Under the pieces are notes generated by a model, which was not told the origin of the DNA, searched no databases, and was given only the letters and a program-made list of their open reading frames with translations. Of a DNA stretch of 64,000 nt, positions 25,552 to 34,421 are shown piece by piece. The position numbers were made by a program, and so were the translations under genes. Where the stretch lies: assembly GCA_003538975.1 (NCBI GenBank), contig DPQQ01000005.1, positions 1-64,000 of the forward strand, read 5' to 3'. Positions within the stretch are counted from its first letter, which is position 1. Each line of letters starts with the position of its first letter. The stretch is from Clostridiales bacterium. Lineage in GTDB: Bacteria > Bacillota > Clostridia > Christensenellales > Borkfalkiaceae.

Positions 25552-25816
25552 GATTTTTTGTTATTTTTTTAAAATTTTAACTTTTCAGACCGTTTCCCGG
25601 CGATAAAATCGCGTTGATTTTTAATTTTACGGTATTATTCGGATGATACCGTTGCCGCCGAATGCCTTCCGTTTTATTTATTTTATGATTTTTAATATTT
25701 TTTTATTTTTATATAAAACATCGGTCGCTTTTTTATAAAAATTCATAAAACCGAAACGCAAATTACGCTATACGGGAATTTTTTACAAAGTCTGACCTCA
25801 ATCGTTTCTAAGGCGT
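25552..25816. other. Intergenic stretch without a recognisable gene
   Basis: AT-rich sequence between the kinase-like promoter and the upp terminator. No open frame with a ribosome site and no strong hairpin was seen. Confidence 0.5.
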
Positions 25817-25844
25817 AAAAAAGAGCGGCTTACCGCTCTTTTTT
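25817..25844. terminator. Terminator after upp
   Basis: AAAAAAGAGCG and CGCTCTTTTTT arms around a six-base loop, directly before the upp stop codon on the minus strand. Confidence 0.85.
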
Positions 25845-25859
25845 ATATTTATTATGATT

Positions 25860-26489
25860 TTATTTCGTTCCGAAAATTCTGTCGCCAGCGTCGCCGAGAC
25901 CGGGAACGATATAGCCGTTTTCGTTAAGTTTTTCGTCGAGCGCGCCGCAGTATACGGGAACGTCAGGATACATTTCGGTGAACGTCTTTATTCCTTCGGG
26001 AGCGGCTATCATGCACATAAATGATATGTTCTTGCAGTTTCTCTTTTTAAGTGCTTTGACCGCGTCTATAGCAGATCCGCCGGTCGCCATCATAGGATCT
26101 ACGACTAAAACGTTTCTTTCGGCAATGTCGGAAGGAAGTTTGCAGAAGTATTCGTGCGGTTCGAGAGTTTCTTCATCGCGGTACATGCCGATATGTCCTA
26201 CCTTTGCCGTCGGGAAAAGGTCGAGTACGCCTTCGACAAGTCCGAGTCCCGCTCTTAAAATGGGAACTACCGCTACGTCGGATGCGAGAACTTTGCACTT
26301 TGTAGTCGTAATGGGAGTTTCGACTTCGATCTCCTTCATCGGGAAATCTCTGAAAACTTCATAAGTCATGAGCATCGCTACTTCTTCTACGAGTTCTCTG
26401 AACTGCTTCGACGAAGTGTTTTTATCTCTCATCAAAGAAATCTTGTGCGTAATAAGGGGGTGGTCGAAAACTACTACTTTTTTGTTCAT
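25860..26489 (-). CDS. upp: Uracil phosphoribosyltransferase
   Basis: 209 residues from the ATG at 26487-26489, which has AGAGGT upstream; a longer in-frame extension to 26606 is rejected because it has no ribosome site and is not conserved in the family. The N-terminus KVVVFDHPLITHKISLMRDKNTSSKQFR and the PRPP loop VLVVDPMMATGGSAIDAV are textbook Upp. It salvages uracil to UMP. It follows spoVG with a weak terminator between them. Confidence 0.96.
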   Translation of the reverse strand: MNKKVVVFDHPLITHKISLMRDKNTSSKQFRELVEEVAMLMTYEVFRDFPMKEIEVETPITTTKCKVLASDVAVVPILRAGLGLVEGVLDLFPTAKVGHIGMYRDEETLEPHEYFCKLPSDIAERNVLVVDPMMATGGSAIDAVKALKKRNCKNISFMCMIAAPEGIKTFTEMYPDVPVYCGALDEKLNENGYIVPGLGDAGDRIFGTK

Positions 26490-26613
26490 ATATATACCTC
26501 TTTTAATTATTGCCTTTTGTAAATAAACTTTCCGCTTTTTATGTCCTGTAAAACTAATAAAGCCGGAAAACAAACGATCGCCGCGGCGGTAAACCCGAAA
26601 ACGCAAAGTCCCA

Positions 26614-26642
26614 TAAAAAAAGAGAGCTTACACCCTCTTTTT
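26614..26642 (-). terminator. Terminator after spoVG
   Basis: On the minus strand AAAAAGAGG ... CTCTCTTTTTTT, directly after the spoVG stop. The stem has one imperfect position, so it may be leaky. Confidence 0.55.
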
Positions 26643-26645
26643 AGT

Positions 26646-26915
26646 TTACTCCCCTTTTTTAAGTTCTTCGTTAAACGCGTCCATAATCATTTTAATGATC
26701 ATTTCTCTCGTTTCGGTATTTATAGGATGAGCGATGTCCTTATGTTCGCCTTCGCTGGACTTTCTGGACGGCATGGCTACAAAATAGCCTTCGCTTCCTT
26801 CTATAACCTTGATATCGTGAACTACAAAGCAATCGTCGATGGTTATCGACGCTACCGCTTTAAGTTTGCTGTCGTCTTTTTTAACGATACGTACTCTTAC
26901 GTCTGTAATTTTCAT
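26646..26915 (-). CDS. spoVG: SpoVG regulatory RNA/DNA-binding protein
   Basis: 89 residues with the full SpoVG core: MKITDVRVRIVKKDDSKLKAVASITIDDCFVVHDIKVIEGSEG and VAMPSRKSSEGEHKDIAHPIN. SpoVG is a small global regulator in Gram-positive bacteria, needed for septation control in sporulating species and retained in many non-sporulating ones. It has its own strong promoter and a terminator. Confidence 0.97.
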   Translation of the reverse strand: MKITDVRVRIVKKDDSKLKAVASITIDDCFVVHDIKVIEGSEGYFVAMPSRKSSEGEHKDIAHPINTETREMIIKMIMDAFNEELKKGE

Positions 26916-26949
26916 GTATTAATATACCTGCCTTTCATATACTACGGCT

Positions 26950-26978
26950 ATTTTATCATACTTTTAAGACAATTTCAA
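26950..26978 (-). promoter_or_regulatory. Promoter of spoVG
   Basis: Minus-strand TTGAAA (26973-26978), 17-base spacer ending in TGA, TAAAAT (26950-26955). Good match with an extended -10. Confidence 0.75.
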
Positions 26979-27084
26979 TAGGTTTTTAAAAATTTTTTTA
27001 CGTTTTTTGTTTTATTTCGTTTTTGCCGGCTTTTTATAAGCTTTTATCGGGCAATTCTGCCGTTTTTAATACAGTCCGTCGCCG

Positions 27085-27113
27085 TTACCATTTATAAACG
27101 ATAATCATATAAT
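27085..27113 (+). promoter_or_regulatory. Promoter of murC, giving a leaderless mRNA
   Basis: TTACCA (27085-27090), 17-base spacer, TATAAT (27108-27113). Only five bases separate the -10 box from the murC ATG at 27119, so transcription should begin at or next to the start codon. Confidence 0.65.
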
Positions 27114-27118
27114 ATAGC

Positions 27119-28456
27119 ATGATAAATTTCGAAGAAATAAAAAAATTCAGGTCGTTTTACTTTTCGGGAATTGCGGGAACGGGTATGAAACCGCTCGCAA
27201 AATTTTTTAGCGCTTCCGGATATACCGTTGCGGGAGCCGATCTCAATACGGAATTTTTTCCGGAGCTAAAAGAGTACGGTATAAAAGTTTACGATACGCA
27301 CGACGGAAAACGCCTTAAAAACTTCGACGCGCTCGTCGTTTCGTCGTCGATCAAAGGCGACAATCCCGAAATGAAGTACGCCGTAAAAAACGGAGTGCCG
27401 ATTATCAGGCGAAGCGAACTTTTAGGTTACGTGTTTACCCTTTTTAATAAGAGCATTTCGATATCGGGCACTCACGGCAAGACTACAGCCACGGCGATGC
27501 TCGGAACTATTATGAAAAGATTTTCTTCCGCAACCGCTTTCGTCGGCGGCGATACTATAGAGTATTCAGACTACTATTCGGACAGACTTTACAACACCTG
27601 TATCGCCGAAACGTGCGAATACAACCGCAATTTTTATGACGTAAAGCCTACCGTAGCGGTTATACTTAACGTTTGCTACGACCATGTGGACACTTACAAA
27701 AATCTGACCGAAGTAATAAAAGCTTTCAGAACGTTTTCGAAGAACTCGATAACGGTTAAAAACGCGGACGATCCGGGATCGAAAAGCATACCGGCTTATC
27801 TCACCTTCGGAATAAAAAACAATGCGGATTTTATCGCAAAAAACATAAAATCAACCGAAAACGGCTTGAAATTTACCGTTTTACATAAAAATAAAAAATA
27901 TAAAGCCTTCGTTCCGGTTCTCGGTAAACATCACGTCTACAATGCGCTCGCCGCGATAGCCGCCGCATACATAACGGGCGTACCCGTCGAATGTTCGGTC
28001 TCCGCACTCGAAAAATTCCGCGGAGTGATGCGCCGCGCCGAAAAAATAGGAACTATAAACGGAGCCGCGGTATACTCCGATTACGCCCACCATCCGGACG
28101 AGATCGAAAAAACCGCCAAAGCCTTTTTATCTCTCAAAAAAGGAAAAACTTTGGTAGTGTTTCAGCCGCACACGTATTCCCGTACGGCTGCCTTAAAGTC
28201 TGATTTTATACGTGTTCTGAAGCCGATTAAAAAGCTCGTCCTGTTCAGAACTTACGCCGCGCGCGAAGACGTAAAATACATAGGCTCGGCGAAAGATCTT
28301 TTTATCTCGCTCGAAAAAACCGATTCCGCCTACTACGACAACGTGGAAGACCTGATAAAATCCTTTAAGGGTTACGACAACGTTCTTGTACTCGGCGCTG
28401 GCGATCTCGACAGGCATCTTCGGACGGTCATAAAAAACAAAATAACGACGATTTAA
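27119..28456 (+). CDS. murC: UDP-N-acetylmuramate--L-alanine ligase
   Basis: 445 residues, normal MurC length. Residues 12-40 (SFYFSGIAGTGMKPLAKFFSASGYTVAGAD) are the N-terminal nucleotide-sugar domain, GTHGKTT at 117-123 is the ATP loop, and VYSDYAHHPDEI is the C-terminal Mur ligase signature. It adds L-alanine to UDP-MurNAc in the cytoplasm. There is no Shine-Dalgarno; the promoter -10 ends five bases before the ATG, so the mRNA is probably leaderless. It is not inside a division/cell-wall cluster here. Confidence 0.96.
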   Translation: MINFEEIKKFRSFYFSGIAGTGMKPLAKFFSASGYTVAGADLNTEFFPELKEYGIKVYDTHDGKRLKNFDALVVSSSIKGDNPEMKYAVKNGVPIIRRSELLGYVFTLFNKSISISGTHGKTTATAMLGTIMKRFSSATAFVGGDTIEYSDYYSDRLYNTCIAETCEYNRNFYDVKPTVAVILNVCYDHVDTYKNLTEVIKAFRTFSKNSITVKNADDPGSKSIPAYLTFGIKNNADFIAKNIKSTENGLKFTVLHKNKKYKAFVPVLGKHHVYNALAAIAAAYITGVPVECSVSALEKFRGVMRRAEKIGTINGAAVYSDYAHHPDEIEKTAKAFLSLKKGKTLVVFQPHTYSRTAALKSDFIRVLKPIKKLVLFRTYAAREDVKYIGSAKDLFISLEKTDSAYYDNVEDLIKSFKGYDNVLVLGAGDLDRHLRTVIKNKITTI

Positions 28457-28540
28457 TAACAATATTATTATATAAAAACAATGCAAAAGTAATTTTTACA
28501 AATTTTTTACATTTTTCTGAAATAATTTTTCAAAGTCCTA

Positions 28541-28569
28541 TGGACAATAAATGTTTTCTGTGCTAAAAT
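28541..28569 (+). promoter_or_regulatory. Promoter of the MFS transporter gene
   Basis: TGGACA (28541-28546), 17 bases, TAAAAT (28564-28569) with TGC before it, an extended -10. The leader is about 60 bases with AAGGAG before the start. Confidence 0.7.
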
Positions 28570-28635
28570 AGTTTAGGCGGCGTATATAAAAATAAGTCTT
28601 TAGGGACAAAAACAAAAACGCTGTAAGGAGACTTT

Positions 28636-29916
28636 ATGAAACTTAATTACAAAAGGACCATACTCGTCGGATTCGCTTTCTTTCTGATAATGGCGTTCTG
28701 GCAAGCGTATGACAAAGCGATTCCGCTTATTCTCGTAGACAAATTCGGCATGAGCCATACGCTTTCGGGCTTTATAATGGCTCTCGACAACATACTCGCT
28801 TTGTTCATGCTTCCCCTTTTCGGATCGCTTTCCGATAAAACGAATACAAAATTCGGCAGACGTACGCCGTTTATCGTATGCGGAACGATAGTTGCGATAA
28901 TTTCGTTTATATTTATCCCGCTCATAAACAGCATATGGCTTTTTATGATAGTCCTTCTGATAACGCTTATAGCGATGGCGACTTTCCGCTCGCCGGCGGT
29001 CGCTCTTATGCCGGACGTAACGTGTAAACCGCACCGCAGCAAAGGCAACGCCGTTATCAACCTTATGGGTACCGCGGGCGGTATTATAGTACTCGTCTTC
29101 GGTATGATCTTCAAAAAACAGACCGAAGAACTCAACTTCTTCCCGTACATTCTCGCAACGTGCGCTCTTATGCTCGCAGCTCTTATAATCTTTGTTTTAA
29201 CCGTAAAGGAAAAGAAATGGGCCGAAGACATGCGTATCGACACCGAAAAGTACTTCCCCGACAAAGAAACCGAAGAGCGTGAAGAAGTCGGCGGCAAACT
29301 CACGAAAAGTCAGCTTTCGTCTCTTATACTCATACTCGCTTCGGTAGCGTTATGGTATATGGGTTACAACGCGGTTACTTCGAAATATTCCGTATATGCT
29401 AAAAACGTCCTTCATCAGAGCTACGATCTTACTCTCATGATCGCTCAGGGCGCGGCTATAATCACTTACATTCCCGTCGGAATGATAGCTTCAAAAATAG
29501 GCAGAAGAAAGACTATTTTAGCGGGCGTAGCTCTCCTTGCGACAGCGTTTTTATCGGCGTCGTTTATAAGAAGCGGCTCCCCGACATTCGTTATGTACAT
29601 ACTCTTTGCGGTAGCGGGCATCGGCTGGGCAACGATTAACGTAAACTCCTTCCCGATGGTTGTAGAACTTTCCAAAAACTCGGATATCGGCAAATACACG
29701 GGCTTTTATTACACGGCAAGCATGGCGGCGCAGATAGCCACTCCGATTTTATCGGGTGCGGTTATGGACCTTGCGGGAAACATGTATCCCCTGTTCCCCT
29801 ACGCTACGATTTTCGTTATAGGCTCGTTTATCACGATGCTCTTTGTAAAGCACGGCGATTCTAAACCCGAAGCTCCGAAAGATAAGCTTGAAATGCTCGC
29901 AGGTGCCGACGACTGA
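28636..29916 (+). CDS. Major facilitator superfamily transporter
   Basis: 426 residues, 12 membrane helices. MFS loop 2-3 signature GSLSDKTNTKFGRRTPFI and ATFRSPAVALMPDVTCKPHRSKGNAVINLMGTAGG are typical of a Firmicutes branch related to sugar/cation symporters of the SLC45/GPH type. The charged loop between helices 6 and 7 (residues 195-225) is also typical. The substrate is probably a sugar or glycoside; this is inferred from relatives. It has its own promoter and a terminator downstream. Confidence 0.85.
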   Translation: MKLNYKRTILVGFAFFLIMAFWQAYDKAIPLILVDKFGMSHTLSGFIMALDNILALFMLPLFGSLSDKTNTKFGRRTPFIVCGTIVAIISFIFIPLINSIWLFMIVLLITLIAMATFRSPAVALMPDVTCKPHRSKGNAVINLMGTAGGIIVLVFGMIFKKQTEELNFFPYILATCALMLAALIIFVLTVKEKKWAEDMRIDTEKYFPDKETEEREEVGGKLTKSQLSSLILILASVALWYMGYNAVTSKYSVYAKNVLHQSYDLTLMIAQGAAIITYIPVGMIASKIGRRKTILAGVALLATAFLSASFIRSGSPTFVMYILFAVAGIGWATINVNSFPMVVELSKNSDIGKYTGFYYTASMAAQIATPILSGAVMDLAGNMYPLFPYATIFVIGSFITMLFVKHGDSKPEAPKDKLEMLAGADD

Positions 29917-29975
29917 TAAACCCGACCATTTACCCAAACTCGGTTTTGTAATAACTGCTTATTATTAAACAAACT

Positions 29976-30027
29976 AAACAGCATAATAAAAGCCCGGCTT
30001 CGCCTGGCTTTTATTTTTTTATTCTTA
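29976..30027 (+). terminator. MFS terminator, first copy of a 50-base repeat
   Basis: AAGCCCGG, a small loop, CCTGGCTT and a long T tract. The sequence from AAACAGCATAATAAAAGCCC to TTTTTTTATTCTTA recurs at 31038-31087, differing only in the loop. The two copies flank the DUF4352/XRE gene pair. Confidence 0.8.
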
Positions 30028-30044
30028 TTTTTTAGTTTTTAATT

Positions 30045-30659
30045 TTATTCTGACGTACTTGTATCGACAGCATCACGCAGTAAAACGTTTATAATTACAT
30101 TTTGATCTGAAATTTTATTAAATGTAAATCTGAACTCTAACTTCGCCGTATCAACAACTTCGTCAGGAACCTGATAAGCATATATGCCGGTTATTTTATC
30201 CTTTGCCCTGATATCTTCTTGTGAAAGAATAAATTTATCGGAATAACCTGCAGATCCATTATATTTCGTTTTTTCATTTGCGATAAGCTCTTCCATATAT
30301 TTTTTATCAAAAAAGTCACCGAGATTTTTAGTAGAATCGGTAGGATTATACATACTTACATGAACTACCGCCCACTTACATCCAGCATCAGGTCTATAAG
30401 TATCCAATAAATAATAGCTTTCTATTTCAAAGTCAGTTACCGTTATTTCCAACTCGTCAAAAGTAAATGTTTCGCCAATCGCATAATTTTCATACTTTTT
30501 TGCTTTATTACCAAAAACATTAAGTCTAAATAATGAAAATATTATAGCCGCCACACCCACTACTCCTATAACAATACATTGTACTATAGTGTCTCTTAAC
30601 TTTTTACCTTTTTCATTTGTTTTTTCTTCATTCAACGATAAATTATTTTTCTCATTCAT
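30045..30659 (-). CDS. DUF4352-type membrane-anchored protein
   Basis: 204 residues. A cytoplasmic N-terminus of about 25 residues, a membrane helix (TIVQCIVIGVVGVAAIIFSLFRLNVF, about residues 24-49), then an extracellular domain with YAIGETFTFDELEITVTDFE and CKWAVVHVSMYNPTDSTKNLGDFF, which matches the immunoglobulin-like DUF4352 domain. Function in this family is unclear. It is divergent from an XRE regulator gene, and its promoter contains a half site of the palindrome found there, so repression by that regulator is likely. Confidence 0.75.
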   Translation of the reverse strand: MNEKNNLSLNEEKTNEKGKKLRDTIVQCIVIGVVGVAAIIFSLFRLNVFGNKAKKYENYAIGETFTFDELEITVTDFEIESYYLLDTYRPDAGCKWAVVHVSMYNPTDSTKNLGDFFDKKYMEELIANEKTKYNGSAGYSDKFILSQEDIRAKDKITGIYAYQVPDEVVDTAKLEFRFTFNKISDQNVIINVLLRDAVDTSTSE

Positions 30660-30682
30660 TTGTTTTACCTTCCTTTTTTATA

Positions 30683-30711
30683 ATTGTAATAAATTTAGGA
30701 TGATATGTCAA
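30683..30711 (-). promoter_or_regulatory. Promoter of the DUF4352 gene
   Basis: Minus-strand TTGACA (30706-30711), exact 17-base spacer, TACAAT (30683-30688). The spacer contains ATATCATCC, a half of the operator palindrome at 30718-30733. Confidence 0.8.
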
Positions 30712-30733
30712 CCATTTGGATGATATATCATCC
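30698..30733. promoter_or_regulatory. Probable XRE operator region
   Basis: A perfect 16-base palindrome GGATGATATATCATCC (30718-30733) and a second half site GGATGATAT (30699-30707) lie between the two divergent genes. They overlap the DUF4352 promoter and the -35 region expected for the XRE gene. Confidence 0.65.
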
Positions 30734-30793
30734 TATTTTTTTACTTATTGTATAGTAAACTATTCTTGAAAGTAAAAATTCAATCGAGAAAAT

Positions 30794-31039
30794 ATGAAAA
30801 CAATAAACGACGCTGTAGTCGAAAGACTTTATAAATATATGGGAGAACGCAATCTTACTCAGTATAAGCTTGCCCAACTATCGGGTATTCCGTTTCCTAC
30901 GATTAAAAGCATTATGCAACGGCGGACAAAAGACATAACGTTAAAAACAATAATAATGTTAAGCGACGGACTTAAAGTATCTCCTTCGGAATTTCTGAAC
31001 GATCCGTCTTTCAATATTGAAAACTTAACGCTTGATTAA
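30794..31039 (+). CDS. XRE-family helix-turn-helix regulator
   Basis: 81 residues. One Cro/CI-type DNA-binding domain: RLYKYMGERNLTQYKLAQLSGIPFPTIKSIMQRRTKDITLKTIIMLSDGLKVSPSEFLND read in pieces covers residues 11-72. No effector domain. It is divergent from the DUF4352 gene and a palindromic site lies between them, so it should control both genes. Possible -10 TATAGT at 30751-30756. Confidence 0.88.
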   Translation: MKTINDAVVERLYKYMGERNLTQYKLAQLSGIPFPTIKSIMQRRTKDITLKTIIMLSDGLKVSPSEFLNDPSFNIENLTLD

Positions 31040-31087
31040 ACAGCATAATAAAAGCCCGGTAACCCCGGGCTTTTATTTTTTTATTCT
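31038..31087 (+). terminator. XRE gene terminator, second copy of the 50-base repeat
   Basis: A perfect AAAAGCCCGG / CCGGGCTTTT stem with a T tract. It begins at the XRE stop codon region and repeats the sequence at 29976-30027. Confidence 0.85.
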
Positions 31088-31156
31088 TTATTGCTCATAT
31101 TTATTTGGTTGTTTAAGTTTATCTGTCTGTTTTGGTTCAAAATACAAATAAAAGTA

Positions 31157-31513
31157 TTACAGATTTTCCGCCTTGTTCACACCTAAACTTATCGCGAGAG
31201 CGGTATCGACGCGCTTCATCGTATAAGGTGAAAGTTCGCCTATACGCTCTTTTAATCTTCGTTTGTCGAGAGTTCGTATCTGTTCCAGAAGCACTACCGA
31301 ATCTTTTAAAAGCCCGTAACTTTTATCGGATAATTCGATATGCGTAGGGAGCTTTGCCTTGGTCATTTTGCTTGTAATCGCCGCCGCAATCACGGTGGGA
31401 CTGTATTTATTGCCTATATCGTTCTGCACAACGAGAACAGGTCTTATTCCGCCTTGTTCGCTGCCGACGACAGGACTTAAATCCGCATAGTATAGTTCGC
31501 CGCGTCTTATCAT
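31157..31513 (-). CDS. MazF/PemK-type endoribonuclease toxin
   Basis: 118 residues, normal for Bacillus-type MazF (EndoA/NdoA). MIRRGELYYADLSPVVGSEQGGIRPVLVVQNDIGN and AAAITSKMTKAKLPTHIELS hold the RNA-binding loop residues, including the GGIRP arginine; DSVVLLEQIRTLDKRRL is the C-terminal signature. It should cleave mRNA at short specific sites. No antitoxin frame is seen in the 190 bases upstream or in the 70 bases downstream, so the antitoxin is either absent, very small, or encoded elsewhere. Confidence 0.92.
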   Translation of the reverse strand: MIRRGELYYADLSPVVGSEQGGIRPVLVVQNDIGNKYSPTVIAAAITSKMTKAKLPTHIELSDKSYGLLKDSVVLLEQIRTLDKRRLKERIGELSPYTMKRVDTALAISLGVNKAENL

Positions 31514-31702
31514 CGCTTTTTCCTTTGAAAGTATTTAAGGCTTTTATCGACCTATGTTATTTTATGTAAAAAGCCCGTAAAACGTTAATCCGCTTTGCTT
31601 TAATAAACGGCAACGCTTTAAGTTTACCTTCGTATAGTTGATTGACAATTTTTAAGGCTTTTATACCATGATAAGCGGTTTTATCCGAATTTTTCGATTT
31701 TA

Positions 31703-33535
31703 TTATTCAAAGTCTATCGAGAATAGCCTGAAGCTTCTTCTGTTTTCGATTTTTTCGGGAAAAAATTCTATCTCCGTCACCGTTTTTTCTATCGGAATTT
31801 TTACAAGAGACAAAAAGTTGTCCGACGTCTTATAAATAAGTTCCCCGTCGGCGAATACAGAAAAACCTTTTAATATATGCGGCGATACTTTAACCGGTTC
31901 GTCCGATAAAAAACTGTGAAGCTTCATGCAAAAAATTCGTAATTTACCTTCCGGTAACCACTCTCTGTCCCAGCCGCAATCCAAAACGATACGCATGTTT
32001 TTTATTCTACGAGGCGTTTCGAAAGTGAATTTTACGGGATTTGACAGCGGCAGTTCTATATCGTTTTCGCCATAGCGGGTGCGCGGGCGTTCTATACCGT
32101 TAAACAGCGTCTTTTTCTCTTCGTAAGTAAGATTGGTATTCGCAAAAAGCGAAATTATCCCTTGTCTTCTTTTGACGTGAGGCAAAAACGCTCCGCCGTC
32201 CTGAATGCGGGCTTGCAGCTCTTTTATAAAAAGTCCCGCTTCACGCGGAAAAACTTTTTTCTCGACGGACATGGCGGCAGCTTCGCCCACCGCCTGCCCG
32301 AGAATCGAACAGGTAGCCATAACGCGAGTCGAAGACAACGCCGCGTGCGTTACCGAAATATTCCGTCCGGCAAACATAAGATTTTTTATATTTACCGAAT
32401 AAACGCACCTGTAAGGAATTCCGTAAACCGAATCGAGCTTTATAGAGTGAGAAGGCGCTTCGCCGCCGTTTTTCATTCCCGCTGGATTGTGGTCGTCTAT
32501 CGGCCATCCGCCGTAAGCAATTTCGTCATAAAAATTACCGCCCGATAAAATATCGTTTTCGGTAAGAACATAATCGCCATTATACCTTAACGATTCTCTC
32601 TTGCCGGCAAGCGCGCCTACCCAGTCGAGGCAAAAATTTTCCATACCGTGATCGCCGTGATTTTTTATATGATCCCATACTCCGTATACGGCAGAATACA
32701 ACTCTTTTCCCGTTTTGTCGGCGTCGCGGACGGAATCGGAATCTCCCCCGAGTTCTATCCACCATAAGTTATCGTTGTTTTTTATATTATGCCAGCGTTT
32801 CAGCGCATATTTGCCGTCGAAATTCGTATTTTTTGCGGCTTTCGTTCCGCAAAACGCTTCGTCGGATTCATATTTATTCATAAATTTCATGGGAATAAAA
32901 TCCGATTTTTTATTCTTTTCTCTTGCGGCGAGAATTATTGAAAGTCCCATGGTTTTATCGTCTTTTTCCGCGGCGGCGAGCGATTCCCCGTATTCTTTCC
33001 GCGGTTCTCTTCCTTTCATATACTCCGCGCCGGTAAGATCAGCCAGTATGGAATCGCCCGAACAGTCGGCAAATACGGCGGCGTTTACTTTAATAAAAGT
33101 ATATGTGGTGAGTTGCCATGCGGTAACGCTTTTTATTATTCTGTCCTTACCGTCCGTCAAATCTTCCATTAAATCGGTATCCGCATCCATTACGCTTGCA
33201 TTTAAAAACAACTCGATATTTTTTTCCGCAAAAACCATGTCGTATAATACGGCGTCGGTTACGGACGGGCAAAGTTCGTCGTTGTATTTTATTATTCTTT
33301 CTTCGAATTCTTTAATAAGCCCCGATTCTTTGTCGTAAAAATTTTCGGCTCCTCTCACCCACATCCTTATTTCGCTCGACGCGTTTCCGCCGAGAACGGG
33401 TCTGTCGCTTATCAATACGACTTTTAAGTTTCTTCTTGCCGCGGCTATCGCCGCGAACGTCCCGGCAAGTCCGCCGCCGACAACGCAAAAATCACAGTTT
33501 AATTCTTTGGTCAAAAGTTTGCCTTTATTACTCAT
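31703..33535 (-). CDS. FAD-dependent oxidoreductase (FAD_oxidored family)
   Basis: 610 residues. The FAD-binding Rossmann motif is CDFCVVGGGLAGTFAAIAAARRNLKVVLISDRPVLGGNASSEIRMWVRG at residues 15-63; VFADCSGDSILADLTGAEY and FAGRNISVTHAALSSTRVMATCSILGQAVGEAAA are the other flavin-binding motifs of this family. A C-terminal beta-rich domain (residues 490-610) resembles a galactose-binding module. Members are often found with carbohydrate-use genes; the substrate is unknown. It is divergent from an AraC regulator, which is likely to control it. Confidence 0.85.
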   Translation of the reverse strand: MSNKGKLLTKELNCDFCVVGGGLAGTFAAIAAARRNLKVVLISDRPVLGGNASSEIRMWVRGAENFYDKESGLIKEFEERIIKYNDELCPSVTDAVLYDMVFAEKNIELFLNASVMDADTDLMEDLTDGKDRIIKSVTAWQLTTYTFIKVNAAVFADCSGDSILADLTGAEYMKGREPRKEYGESLAAAEKDDKTMGLSIILAAREKNKKSDFIPMKFMNKYESDEAFCGTKAAKNTNFDGKYALKRWHNIKNNDNLWWIELGGDSDSVRDADKTGKELYSAVYGVWDHIKNHGDHGMENFCLDWVGALAGKRESLRYNGDYVLTENDILSGGNFYDEIAYGGWPIDDHNPAGMKNGGEAPSHSIKLDSVYGIPYRCVYSVNIKNLMFAGRNISVTHAALSSTRVMATCSILGQAVGEAAAMSVEKKVFPREAGLFIKELQARIQDGGAFLPHVKRRQGIISLFANTNLTYEEKKTLFNGIERPRTRYGENDIELPLSNPVKFTFETPRRIKNMRIVLDCGWDREWLPEGKLRIFCMKLHSFLSDEPVKVSPHILKGFSVFADGELIYKTSDNFLSLVKIPIEKTVTEIEFFPEKIENRRSFRLFSIDFE

Positions 33536-33589
33536 TTTCAGTATTTCTCCGCTTGAATTCTGGTTTCTACTTAATTTTACGACCTGATA

Positions 33590-33618
33590 TTGACTTTTAC
33601 AATGTTTTAATTTACAAT
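33590..33618 (+). promoter_or_regulatory. Promoter of the AraC-type regulator
   Basis: TTGACT (33590-33595), 17-base spacer, TACAAT (33613-33618), 45 bases before the start codon. Confidence 0.65.
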
Positions 33619-33662
33619 TAAAATATAAAAAATCACAGTAACCGAAAACGGAGCTTAAGGCG

Positions 33663-34421
33663 ATGAACGTTGAAATAGTCTTTTATAATATGTTTGATAA
33701 AAAGTCTGAATTCGAGCTGAAAAAAGGCAAGATGCCCTGGTATGTCATAATCTTGCTGGAAGAAGGCGAATTTTCGGTGACGAGCTGCGGAAATAATTAC
33801 GTTTCCGAAAAATCAACCGCTTTTTGTTTTACGCCCGGCACGGAATTCGAACGCAAAATTAACGCACCGATTTCAATGATACAGGTGGGCTTTTTTATAA
33901 CCGGAAACGATAAAATCTCGTCTTCGCTGAAATTCGGTTTACTTGATCTTCCGAAAGAAACGATAGCTTATCATTATAAAAGATTTTATAAACTTCTGAC
34001 CGCGTTGCCGGATGAAACCGACGCTCTTATAAAAAATTTTACCGAAGCCATTATCACGGATTCATACATCAACAATCTTAACGTTCGTGAAAAGACATCC
34101 GACGCAACAGTCGACGAATGTATAAAATACTTTTCGGAACATATTTCCGAAAAAATTTCAATAAAATCGCTGGCGGAAAAGAGTGGCGTTTCGCACAACG
34201 GACTTATATATAAATTCCGTAAAACTACCGGCGAAACTCCACTTTTTACTCTGTTAAGAATAAGGCTCCAGTTATCGAATAAGCTCCTTTTATCCGGAGA
34301 AAAAAGCATCAAAGAAATCTCGGATATATGCGGATTTTCGGATGAATACCATTTCAGCAACAGTTTTAAAAAGTTTTACGGAGTTGCGCCCACGATATAC
34401 AAAAAAAATGCAAAAAAATAG
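33663..34421 (+). CDS. AraC-family transcription regulator
   Basis: 252 residues. A cupin-like N-terminal sensor (residues 1-130) and two helix-turn-helix motifs at the C-terminus: ISIKSLAEKSGVSHNGLIYKFRKTTGETPLFTLLRIRLQLSNKLL and SIKEISDICGFSDEYHFSNSFKKFYGVAPTIY, the AraC signature. Divergent arrangement with the FAD oxidoreductase suggests local control by a sugar-like ligand. Confidence 0.9.
   Translation: MNVEIVFYNMFDKKSEFELKKGKMPWYVIILLEEGEFSVTSCGNNYVSEKSTAFCFTPGTEFERKINAPISMIQVGFFITGNDKISSSLKFGLLDLPKETIAYHYKRFYKLLTALPDETDALIKNFTEAIITDSYINNLNVREKTSDATVDECIKYFSEHISEKISIKSLAEKSGVSHNGLIYKFRKTTGETPLFTLLRIRLQLSNKLLLSGEKSIKEISDICGFSDEYHFSNSFKKFYGVAPTIYKKNAKK

Noticed and set aside
26490..26606. 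N-terminal extension of upp
   Set aside because: No ribosome site at the longer start; AGAGGT and the conserved MNKKVVVFDHPL begin at 26489.
31642..31667. TTGACA ... TATACC promoter-like pair on the plus strand
   Set aside because: The spacer is only 14 bases and no plus-strand gene follows.
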